Assembly: GCF_000296215.2 (NCBI RefSeq)
Contig: NZ_CP013949.1
Span: 3,031,501 to 3,095,500 of the forward strand
Direction of reading: 5' to 3'
DNA: 64,000 nucleotides
Origin: Bradyrhizobium sp. CCGE-LA001
Lineage (GTDB): Bacteria > Pseudomonadota > Alphaproteobacteria > Rhizobiales > Xanthobacteraceae
The notes under the pieces: generated by a model
What the model saw: the letters and a program-made list of their open reading frames with translations, nothing else
What the model was told of the DNA's origin: nothing
Databases searched by the model: none
Part shown: one piece after another, positions 51,725 to 59,595 of the stretch
Numbering within the stretch: the stretch's first letter is position 1
Layout of the letters: the number at the start of each line of letters is the position of its first letter
Made by a program: the position numbers and the translations under genes

Positions 51725-53515
51725 ATGGCGAAGATGCGAGCCGTCGATGCAGCCGTGCGAATTCTGGAGAAGGAAGGCATCTCGACCGCCTTCGGGGTTC
51801 CCGGCGCTGCGATCAATCCGCTTTACTCGGCGCTGAAGAAACGCGGCTCGATCCGCCACATCCTGGCACGGCATGTCGAGGGCGCCTCGCACATGGCCGA
51901 GGGCTACACGCGGGCCAAGGCGGGCAATATCGGCGTCTGCATCGGCACGTCGGGGCCGGCCGGCACCGACATGATCACCGGGCTCTATTCGGCGATCGCC
52001 GATTCCATTCCGATCCTCTGCATCACCGGGCAGGCGCCGCGGGCACGCCTCTACAAGGAGGACTTCCAGGCCGTCGACATCGAGTCGATCGCAAAGCCCG
52101 TGACCAAGTGGGCGGTGACGGTACGCGAGCCGGCGCTGGTGCCGCGCGTGTTCAGCCAGGCTTTTCACGTGATGCGATCGGGCCGGCCGGGGCCGGTGCT
52201 GATCGACATGCCGCTCGACGTGCAGCTCGCCGAGATCGAGTTCGACGACGAGACCTATGAGCCGCTGCCGGTCTACAAGCCGGCCGCGACGCGCAAGCAG
52301 GTCGAGAAGGCATTGGAGATGCTCAATGCTGCCGAGCGGCCGCTGATCGTGGCTGGCGGCGGCATCATCAATGCCGATGCGTCTGATCTGCTGGTGGAAT
52401 TTGCCGAGATCGCCAACGTGCCCGTGGTGCCGACGCTGATGGGGTGGGGCGCGATCCCCGACGACCATGTGCTGATGGCCGGCATGGTCGGGCTCCAGAC
52501 CAGCCATCGCTACGGCAATGCAACGCTGCTGGAATCCGACTTCGTGCTCGGCATCGGCAACCGCTGGGCCAACCGCCACACCGGCTCGGTCGAGACCTAC
52601 ACCAAGGGCCGCAAATTCGTGCATGTCGATATCGAGCCGACGCAGATCGGGCGCGTGTTCAATCCGGATCTCGGCATCGTCTCGGACGCGAAGGCGGCGC
52701 TCGAGCTGTTCGTCGCCGTCGCCAGGGAGTGGCGCCGGTCAGGCAGGCTCCGCGAGCGCCAGGCGTGGCCCGCGTCCTGCCGCGACCGCAAGACGACGAT
52801 GCTGCGCAAGAGCCATTTCGACAACGTCCCGATCAAACCGCAGCGCGTCTACGAGGAGATGAACAAGGCGTTCGGCCGCGACACCACCTATGTCACCGTG
52901 ATCGGCCTGTCGCAGATCGCCGGCGCGCAGTTCCTCGGCGTCTACAAGCCGCGCAACTGGATCAATGCCGGGCAGGCGGGGCCGCTCGGCTGGACGCTCC
53001 CGGCGGCGCTCGGCGTGCGCGCGGCATGCCCGGATCGCGAGATCGTCGCGCTGTCGGGGGACTACGACTTCCAGTTCCTGATCGAGGAGCTCGCGGTCGG
53101 CGCGCAGTTCAATCTGCCCTACATCCACGTCGTCGTGAACAATTCCTATCTCGGTCTGATCCGCCAGGCCCAGCGCGGCTTCGACATGGACTATCACGTC
53201 CAGCTCTCCTTCGAGAACATCAACGCGCCCGAGATCGGCGCCTACGGCGTCGACCATGTGACGGTCGCCGAAGGCCTCGGTTGCAAGGCGATACGCGTCA
53301 CCGACCCCAAGGACACGCAAGCGGCGTTCGCGACCGCGCGCGAATTGATGGCCAAGCATCGCGTCCCCGTGGTGGTCGAGTTCATCCTCGAGCGCGTCAC
53401 CAATATCGCGATGGGCACCGAGATCGACAACATCGTCGAGTTCGAGGAGGTGCTGGATCTGCCGCTCGACGAGGTCGCAAGCGCGCGGCTCAATGTGTTG
53501 CAGCCGGCAGAGTAA
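51725..53515 (+). CDS. gcl: Glyoxylate carboligase (tartronate-semialdehyde synthase)
   Basis: ThDP enzyme, 596 aa: two glyoxylate give tartronate semialdehyde and CO2. Unlike nearly all ThDP enzymes, Gcl lacks the conserved catalytic Glu; here the position is Val51 in ARHVEGASHMAEGY, exactly as in E. coli Gcl. The PP domain has GDYDFQFLIEELAVGAQFNLPYIHVVVNNSYLGLIRQAQRGF (about 440-480). It heads the operon gcl-hyi-glxR, with 12-nt and 11-nt gaps. This is the entry of glyoxylate into the glycerate pathway. Confidence 0.97.
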   Translation: MAKMRAVDAAVRILEKEGISTAFGVPGAAINPLYSALKKRGSIRHILARHVEGASHMAEGYTRAKAGNIGVCIGTSGPAGTDMITGLYSAIADSIPILCITGQAPRARLYKEDFQAVDIESIAKPVTKWAVTVREPALVPRVFSQAFHVMRSGRPGPVLIDMPLDVQLAEIEFDDETYEPLPVYKPAATRKQVEKALEMLNAAERPLIVAGGGIINADASDLLVEFAEIANVPVVPTLMGWGAIPDDHVLMAGMVGLQTSHRYGNATLLESDFVLGIGNRWANRHTGSVETYTKGRKFVHVDIEPTQIGRVFNPDLGIVSDAKAALELFVAVAREWRRSGRLRERQAWPASCRDRKTTMLRKSHFDNVPIKPQRVYEEMNKAFGRDTTYVTVIGLSQIAGAQFLGVYKPRNWINAGQAGPLGWTLPAALGVRAACPDREIVALSGDYDFQFLIEELAVGAQFNLPYIHVVVNNSYLGLIRQAQRGFDMDYHVQLSFENINAPEIGAYGVDHVTVAEGLGCKAIRVTDPKDTQAAFATARELMAKHRVPVVVEFILERVTNIAMGTEIDNIVEFEEVLDLPLDEVASARLNVLQPAE

Positions 53516-53527
53516 GGGAACCGCATC

Positions 53528-54313
<786 letters not shown>

Positions 54314-54324
54314 GGAAACAAGAC

Positions 54325-55212
54325 ATGATCGATATCGGCTTCATCGGACTTGGCACCATGGGACGGCCGATGGCCGGCCACCTCCTGGCTGCGGGTTATC
54401 GCGTTCTCCTGCATGACGTCGCGCCGGTTGCGCCCGAACTGATTGCGGCCGGCGGCATCGCCTGCAAATCGGCCAAGGAAGTTGCGGAGGAAGCGGATGC
54501 CGTCATCATCATGGTGCCGGATACGCCACATGTGGAAGCGGTGCTGTTCGGCAAGGACGGTGTCGCGAGCGGTATCTCAAAAGGCAAGATCGTCGTCGAC
54601 ATGAGCTCGATCTCGCCGCTGGCGACCAAGGAGTTCGCGAAGAAGATCGAGGCGCTGGGCGCCGACTATCTCGATGCGCCGGTGTCGGGCGGAGAGGTCG
54701 GCGCGAAAGCCGCGAGCCTCACCATCATGGTCGGCGGGCCCGAGCGCGCCTTCGGCACCATGAAGCCGGTCTTCGACAAGATGGGCAAGAACGTCACGCA
54801 TGTCGGCGCCAATGGCGACGGTCAGACGACGAAGGTCGCCAACCAGATCATCGTCGCCCTGACGATCGAGGCTGTGAGCGAAGCATTGTTGTTTGCGTCG
54901 AAGGCCGGCGCGAACCCTGCGCTGGTGCGCAAGGCGCTCATGGGCGGCTTCGCCTCGTCGCGGATTCTCGAAGTCCATGGCGGGCGCATGGTGAAGCGCA
55001 ATTTCGATCCGGGCTTTCGCATCGAACTGCACCAGAAGGATCTCAACCTCGCGCTGGAAGGTGCCCGCGCACTCGGCCTTTCGCTGCCGAGCACCGCGGT
55101 CGCGCAGCAATTGTTCTCGTCCTGCACCGCGCATGGCGGCAAGGCCTGGGATCATTCCGCAATGGTGCGCGCGCTGGAACTGATGGCAGGGCACGAGATC
55201 GCTGCGGTCTGA
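54325..55212 (+). CDS. glxR: 2-hydroxy-3-oxopropionate (tartronate semialdehyde) reductase
   Basis: 295 aa, beta-hydroxyacid dehydrogenase family. It reduces tartronate semialdehyde to glycerate with NAD(P)H. The motifs are the dinucleotide loop IGFIGLGTMGRPMAGHL at the N-terminus, the substrate loop DAPVSGGEVGA (about 116-126) and the catalytic Lys in TTKVANQII (about 171). The ATG at 54325 has GAGGA 8-12 nt upstream; longer in-frame codons lie inside hyi. Last gene of gcl-hyi-glxR. Confidence 0.95.
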   Translation: MIDIGFIGLGTMGRPMAGHLLAAGYRVLLHDVAPVAPELIAAGGIACKSAKEVAEEADAVIIMVPDTPHVEAVLFGKDGVASGISKGKIVVDMSSISPLATKEFAKKIEALGADYLDAPVSGGEVGAKAASLTIMVGGPERAFGTMKPVFDKMGKNVTHVGANGDGQTTKVANQIIVALTIEAVSEALLFASKAGANPALVRKALMGGFASSRILEVHGGRMVKRNFDPGFRIELHQKDLNLALEGARALGLSLPSTAVAQQLFSSCTAHGGKAWDHSAMVRALELMAGHEIAAV

Positions 55213-55325
55213 TCTGTTACCGCGTAACAGTCTCTGGGATTGGCGCGCCTTTGGCCGCGGGGAACCGGAACAATGCTCCGGTCCCGCGGTTGAAGGCGCA
55301 TAACAATCACTGGAGACTTAAGGTC

Positions 55326-55709
55326 ATGAAAACCCGTCTTGCGATTTCGTTGGCTGCCGCCTCGCTGCTGGCGTCGAGCGCAGCCTTTGCCCAGTCGACG
55401 ACCGAACAGGGCGCCAGGGACGGCGCGCGCGCAGGTGGCGACATCGGCGGCCCGGTCGGCGCGATGGTTGGCGGTACCGTCGGTGCAGCCGTTGGCGCTG
55501 GTCTCGAAATTCCGAACGCGATTCTCGGCGGAATCCCGCGCAGCGAGTCGGTTGTCGTGGAGGAGCGCGTCGTGGTCGGCGAGCCCCTGCCTCCGACCGT
55601 GGTGCTGCGCCCGGTGCCGAACTACACCGAGTATCGGTATGCGGTCGTGAACGACCGCCGCGTGATCGTCGAGCCGCGCACGCGCCGCGTGGTCAAGATC
55701 ATCGACTGA
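55326..55709 (+). CDS. Secreted glycine-zipper protein with DUF1236-like C-terminus
   Basis: 127 aa. The signal peptide (MKTRLAISLAAASLLASSAAFAQ) is followed by a glycine-rich segment (GARAGGDIGGPVGAMVGGTVGAAVGAGLEIPNAILGG, about 35-70) like a membrane-interacting glycine zipper. The C-terminal part, VVLRPVPNYTEYRYAVVNDRRVIVEPRTRRVVKII, resembles the DUF1236 module common in Bradyrhizobium. An envelope location is likely; the function is unknown. The ATG at 55326 is preceded by AAGG. Confidence 0.75.
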   Translation: MKTRLAISLAAASLLASSAAFAQSTTEQGARDGARAGGDIGGPVGAMVGGTVGAAVGAGLEIPNAILGGIPRSESVVVEERVVVGEPLPPTVVLRPVPNYTEYRYAVVNDRRVIVEPRTRRVVKIID

Positions 55710-55752
55710 TCTGCACTTGGTTAAGCGCTGAGAAGGTGGGCCCTGCGGCGAG

Positions 55753-56130
55753 TTACTCCGCGGGGCCTTCGCTCGTCAGGGCCGCGCTGTTGCGAAGCCG
55801 GGTCATGGCCCAGTCGGCAGCGGCTGCGATGGCAAAGCCGAAGCAGGCGGTGAGCGCGTCGACCAGAAAGTCCGCAAGTCGCGCATGGCGGCCGGGTGCC
55901 CAAAATTGCATCAGTTCCAGCACGCCGATCAGGACAACCGAGGCCGCAGCAATCCGCAGGCGCCGCCGCGGATAGGCGAGGCCGAAGGCCAGTCCGACCA
56001 GAATGAAGGCGAGCGCGTGTTCGCCGTCCTGACCGAGGTCTGAATGGGGCCGCAGGCCCGGTGGGCCGAGGGTTGCGAAAGTGACGGCGGCCGCGAGCAG
56101 CCAGGCAATGGAACGAACCAAAATTGACAT
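55753..56130 (-). CDS. VanZ-like small membrane protein
   Basis: 125 aa with four predicted membrane segments (about 5-23, 33-50, 58-72 and 88-106). GQDGEHALAFILVGLAFGLAY and LELMQFWAPGRHARLADFLVDALTACFGFAIA are the VanZ-type signature (HxxAF and the Q..xPGR..D.xD stretch). VanZ-like proteins are widespread; only the enterococcal one is tied to teicoplanin resistance, so no resistance is implied. The ATG at 56130 starts the first helix. Confidence 0.8.
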   Translation of the reverse strand: MSILVRSIAWLLAAAVTFATLGPPGLRPHSDLGQDGEHALAFILVGLAFGLAYPRRRLRIAAASVVLIGVLELMQFWAPGRHARLADFLVDALTACFGFAIAAAADWAMTRLRNSAALTSEGPAE

Positions 56131-56207
56131 CCGGCCCGCATAGCACAGATTTGTAACGGGCCGGTACCCTCCAGCCACCAGATCGACGTTTAGTTAATGA
56201 CGAAACG

Positions 56208-56816
56208 TTAAAGTGGCTCGCGCACGCCGAGGCCGTGCATGAAACGTTCCCGGATCTGCACGGGATCGCGGCGGGTGGTGCCGATGCCAGGCTTGTCGTC
56301 GATCCTTACGGCGATTAGATGGGGCTCGGAGGCACCCATCGCAGCCTCGATCAGCCGCTCGAAATCCTCCTCGTCCGCAGCCCAGGCGCTGTTGGCGAGA
56401 CCGGAGCCGAGAGCGATGGCGACGATGTCGGCGACACCAGCTGCCGGCGTCCGCTGCGCTCCGGTAATCTGGTAGATGCCGTTGTCCATCACGATCATCG
56501 TGAGGTTCTTCGGCTTCAGGGCCGCGATCGTCGAGAGCGCACCAAGCTGCATCAGGAGCGAGCCGTCGCCTTCGAGCGCGAAGACGTGGCGGTCGGGCTG
56601 CGCCAGCGCCACGCCGAGCGCGATCGGGAAAGCGAGCCCCATGCTGCCCAGCATGTAGAAATTCTGCGGGCGGTGGCCGGCGGCCCAGAGATCGAAATTG
56701 GTGTTGCCGATGCCGCCGATCACGGCTTCCTTGTTTCCGAGCTTCGCGATCAGGCGCGAGGTGACGTCGAAGCGGTTCATCACCTTGGTGTTGCGATGAT
56801 CCATGGCCAAACTCAC
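56208..56816 (-). CDS. ThDP-dependent decarboxylase, PP-domain (beta) subunit, sulfopyruvate/phosphonopyruvate decarboxylase type
   Basis: 202 aa containing only the pyrophosphate-binding half of a ThDP enzyme. FALEGDGSLLMQLGALSTIAALKPKNLTMIVMDNGIYQI (about 83-120) is the GDG...N Mg-ThDP motif, and GSMGLAFPIALGVALA precedes it. It overlaps its partner by GTGA (GTG at 56816; an ATG at 56804 is an alternative start). Two-gene enzymes of this size are typical of sulfopyruvate decarboxylase (ComDE-like), and related single chains are phosphonopyruvate decarboxylases. The actual substrate here is not known. Confidence 0.82.
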   Translation of the reverse strand: MSLAMDHRNTKVMNRFDVTSRLIAKLGNKEAVIGGIGNTNFDLWAAGHRPQNFYMLGSMGLAFPIALGVALAQPDRHVFALEGDGSLLMQLGALSTIAALKPKNLTMIVMDNGIYQITGAQRTPAAGVADIVAIALGSGLANSAWAADEEDFERLIEAAMGASEPHLIAVRIDDKPGIGTTRRDPVQIRERFMHGLGVREPL

Positions 56817-57379
56817 TTGTCGAACACCTTGCCGCCCGTGAGCAGCGGGTTGAGGATCAGGGCCACCGGCGCCTGCGTGGTGACGGCTTGCTTGATCGAG
56901 CGGTCGGCGATGAATTCGAGCTCGTCGAGCCGGGTGATGGTGTGATGCTCCAGCGCCAGCGAATCCAGCACCGGGCGCATGGTGCGGCAGACCAGCGACT
57001 GGCCGTAGTTGAACTCGCCGAGCGTGCCGCGCTCGGAGACGAACATGATCAGCGGAATCTGGTAGGGCACCGCGAGCGAGGCCAGCACGTTGGCGAGCGT
57101 CGCAAAGCCTGACGTCTGCATCAGCACCGCGCCGCGCCGGCCGCCCATCCAGGCTCCCGAAACGATGCCGACCGCTTCCTCCTCGCGGGCGGTGGCAAAG
57201 GTGGTGAAGAAGGGATCGGCGTGAAGGTTCTTGATCAGCGGCGTCAGCACGCGATCAGGAACGTAGGGGATGAGGCTGATCTCGTTCCGCTTCAGGGTTT
57301 GCAGGATGATGCTATGCCAGCTGCTTTCGCCGGCCCCCTGTGCAGCCGGGGGCGAGGTCTTCTGCTCCGCAATCGCCAT
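56813..57379 (-). CDS. ThDP-dependent decarboxylase, Pyr-domain (alpha) subunit
   Basis: 188 aa, the pyrimidine-binding half. The catalytic Glu that activates ThDP lies in FATAREEEAVGIVSGAWMGGRRGAVLMQTSGFATLAN (about 68-104). IPYVPDRVLTPLI near the N-terminus is a good match to sulfopyruvate decarboxylase alpha chains. The ATG at 57379 has GGGAG upstream. It is co-translated with the beta subunit and diverges from a 2-hydroxyacid dehydrogenase gene 243 nt away, which may handle the same 2-oxo acid. Confidence 0.82.
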   Translation of the reverse strand: MAIAEQKTSPPAAQGAGESSWHSIILQTLKRNEISLIPYVPDRVLTPLIKNLHADPFFTTFATAREEEAVGIVSGAWMGGRRGAVLMQTSGFATLANVLASLAVPYQIPLIMFVSERGTLGEFNYGQSLVCRTMRPVLDSLALEHHTITRLDELEFIADRSIKQAVTTQAPVALILNPLLTGGKVFDK

Positions 57380-57621
57380 TGCGTTCTCCCTTGAGCCGCG
57401 CATGCTTCTTGGTATCTGGCCGCCGCGGCAGTCCGCCGAACTTGACGCAGGCAGTGGGATTGTCAACATGTCCTGGCCGGCACCGTGATCTGCGCTGGAC
57501 GGCCTGCCGTGGCCGGCGCCGCCATGTCATAAAGGCGGTAACGATAAAAGCGGGAGGAAGCAGAGGCGAGCGCAACGCCGACCTTGCCGATCTCCCTCGC
57601 AAGCGAGCCGGAAGGGTCCTG

Positions 57622-58671
57622 ATGTCGGTCAACAACAAGCGCGTGTTCTACGTCAAATATCTGGCCAATCCGATCTACATCGACATCCTCAAGGCGCGGC
57701 CCGATGTCCGGCTCGATCGCATCGAGAACGAAAGCCCCGAAGATTTCTATGCGCCGATCCTGAGTGCAGCCCATGTTTACCAGGTCGGCGCCGCCCGCGA
57801 TGAACTCGCCCCGCATTTCCATGTCGATGCCGCCTTCCTGAAGCGCACGCCGAATTTGCTGCTCGTCTCTAGCAACGGCGCGGGCTTCGATCCCGTCGAC
57901 GTCGAGGCCTGCACGGAGGCGGGCGTCGTGGTCGTCAACCAGTCCGGCGGCAACGCCCATTCGGTCGCCGAGCATGCGCTCGCGATGATGTTGACGCTGT
58001 CCAAGCGCATCATCCAGTCGGACCGCCGGCTGCGCCGTGAACGCGATGTCAACCGCAACGAACTCGTCGGCAACGAGGTCGAGCACAAGACCGTCGGCAT
58101 CATCGGGCTCGGCAATGTCGGCCGCCGCATCGCCGCTTTGTGCAAGGGCCTGCTCGGCATGAAGGTGCTGGCCTATGACCCGTATCTTTCGGCCGAGGTC
58201 ATGGCCGAGCGGGGCGGGGAGAAGGTCGAGCTCGACGAGCTTCTGCGCCGCTCCGATTTCGTCTCGATCTCCTGTCCGCTCAACAAGGGCAGCCGCAACA
58301 TGATCAGCGTGCGCGAATTCGCGCTGATGCAGCCGCACGCCTATTTCATCACCACGGCGCGCGGCTTCATCCACGACGAGGACGCGCTGCTGCAGGCCTT
58401 GCGCGACAAGCGCATTGCGGGCGCCGGCCTCGACGTCTGGTCCAAGGAACCGCCGCCGCCGGAGCATCCGCTGCTCCAGTTCGACAACGTGCTGGCGAGC
58501 CCGCATACAGCGGGGGTGACGATCGAGGCGCGCCAGAACATGGGCCGCATCGCCGCCGAGCAGGTGCTGGAGACGCTCGACGGCAAGCGTCCGCCGCGCA
58601 TCATCAATCCCGAAGTCTGGCCGCACTATGCAGAACGCTTCAAGCAGGCGTTCGGCGTGACGCCGGGGTAG
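57622..58671 (+). CDS. D-isomer-specific 2-hydroxyacid dehydrogenase
   Basis: 349 aa. The NAD-binding loop GIIGLGNVGRRIAAL (about 158-172) and the catalytic triad are visible: Arg in TTARGFIHDEDAL, an acidic residue in the GAGLDVWSKEPPP region and His in SPHTAGVT. The family includes phosphoglycerate, hydroxypyruvate/glyoxylate and other 2-oxo acid reductases. The ATG at 57622 has AAGGG upstream; the frame is open further 5' but passes over the divergent promoter region. It diverges from the split ThDP decarboxylase, so a shared substrate is plausible. Confidence 0.87.
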   Translation: MSVNNKRVFYVKYLANPIYIDILKARPDVRLDRIENESPEDFYAPILSAAHVYQVGAARDELAPHFHVDAAFLKRTPNLLLVSSNGAGFDPVDVEACTEAGVVVVNQSGGNAHSVAEHALAMMLTLSKRIIQSDRRLRRERDVNRNELVGNEVEHKTVGIIGLGNVGRRIAALCKGLLGMKVLAYDPYLSAEVMAERGGEKVELDELLRRSDFVSISCPLNKGSRNMISVREFALMQPHAYFITTARGFIHDEDALLQALRDKRIAGAGLDVWSKEPPPPEHPLLQFDNVLASPHTAGVTIEARQNMGRIAAEQVLETLDGKRPPRIINPEVWPHYAERFKQAFGVTPG

Positions 58672-58796
58672 GAGCTCGCGCCAAGCGTCCGGAATAACCG
58701 CCGGAAAGCTGCGCCGACCTTGATCCGCGTCAAAAACTCCCTCCCGCATCCGGCCTAAATGGGATTAGAGTGCCGCCGGGGCAGCAGGGAGGTCCC

Positions 58797-59009
58797 ATGT
58801 CTACTTATGTCGTCAGGTTCATGAAGGACGTGCTCGGCCAGTACGGCCGGCACATCGAGGTGTGCCAGGGCACGCTCGAAATCGACGCCTGCGATGAGGA
58901 CGAAGCCAAAGAGCGGGCCAAGGCGAAGTTTTGCAAGGATCAAGCCTTGCATCACTGGTCGCTGCATGCCGACCGCATCCAGGTCAGACCAGCTGACTTT
59001 CCATCGTAA
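58797..59009 (+). CDS. Small conserved-looking protein of unknown function (70 aa)
   Basis: Begins MSTYVVRFMKDVLGQYGRHIEVCQG and continues with an acidic then basic helix (CDEDEAKERAKAKFCK) and HHWSLHADRIQV. AGGGAGG lies 4-10 nt before the ATG, a strong Shine-Dalgarno. The beta-strand/helix alternation suggests a small ferredoxin-like or Dodecin-like fold, but I cannot name the family. It is convergent with the acetyltransferase gene 4 nt away. Confidence 0.7.
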   Translation: MSTYVVRFMKDVLGQYGRHIEVCQGTLEIDACDEDEAKERAKAKFCKDQALHHWSLHADRIQVRPADFPS

Positions 59010-59013
59010 GGCG

Positions 59014-59589
59014 TTATCGGGCGGGCGCCGTGACAGGCGGGGGCGCCGTCGTCCCCGCGCCGAGCGACCGTTGCACCATCACGGTATCGGACCAGCGGCC
59101 GTGGCGATAGGCGACACCGCAGAGCAGCCCGGCGCGCGCGAAGCCGAACTTCTCGTGCAGCGCCAGCGAGGGCGCGTTGTCGGCATCGATATAGCCGATC
59201 ATCTGGCGAAAGCCGGCCGCCGCGCAGGCATCGATCAGGTCCTGGAGCAAAAGCCGCCCGACTCCGCGGCCGAGATGCTCGTGATGAACATAGATCGAGT
59301 GTTTCGCCGTGTAGCGGTAGGCCGGCCGCTTGCGGAATTGCACCGCATAGGCATAGCCCACGACCTCGCCGCGAAAGGTCGCGACCAGATGCGGTAGGCG
59401 GGTCTGCTTCAGGTTCTTGCGCCGGTCGCGCAGATCATCCGGCTCGGGTGCGCCGGTTCCCTCGACGTCGCGCGGCACGCCATTGCGGACGTGATGGCGG
59501 TAGATCGCCAGCATCGCCTCGACGTCGCCCTCGCGTGAGGGCCGCACCAAAACCCGTTCGTCACTCGCGCGCGCGGCTGCTTCGTTCAT
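59014..59589 (-). CDS. GNAT-family N-acetyltransferase (phosphinothricin acetyltransferase-like)
   Basis: 191 aa. The acetyl-CoA-binding motif A is SIYVHHEHLGRGVGRLLLQDLIDAC (about 98-122), followed by GYIDADNAPSLALHEKFGFARAG, the pattern of the PAT/Bar branch. Such enzymes acetylate small amines or amino-acid analogues; this subfamily is common and most members have no role in herbicide resistance. The ATG at 59589 is chosen over a GTG at 59595. It starts 6 nt after the decarboxylase stop, so the two may be one unit. Confidence 0.87.
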   Translation of the reverse strand: MNEAAARASDERVLVRPSREGDVEAMLAIYRHHVRNGVPRDVEGTGAPEPDDLRDRRKNLKQTRLPHLVATFRGEVVGYAYAVQFRKRPAYRYTAKHSIYVHHEHLGRGVGRLLLQDLIDACAAAGFRQMIGYIDADNAPSLALHEKFGFARAGLLCGVAYRHGRWSDTVMVQRSLGAGTTAPPPVTAPAR

Positions 59590-59595
59590 CGGCAC

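Noticed and set aside
55753..56130. VanZ-like gene as glycopeptide resistance
   Set aside because: The VanZ fold is widespread in bacteria without van clusters; no other van gene is nearby.
59014..59589. Acetyltransferase as a herbicide-resistance gene
   Set aside because: The Bar/PAT-like branch of GNAT proteins is large; similarity in the acetyl-CoA motif alone does not show that substrate.
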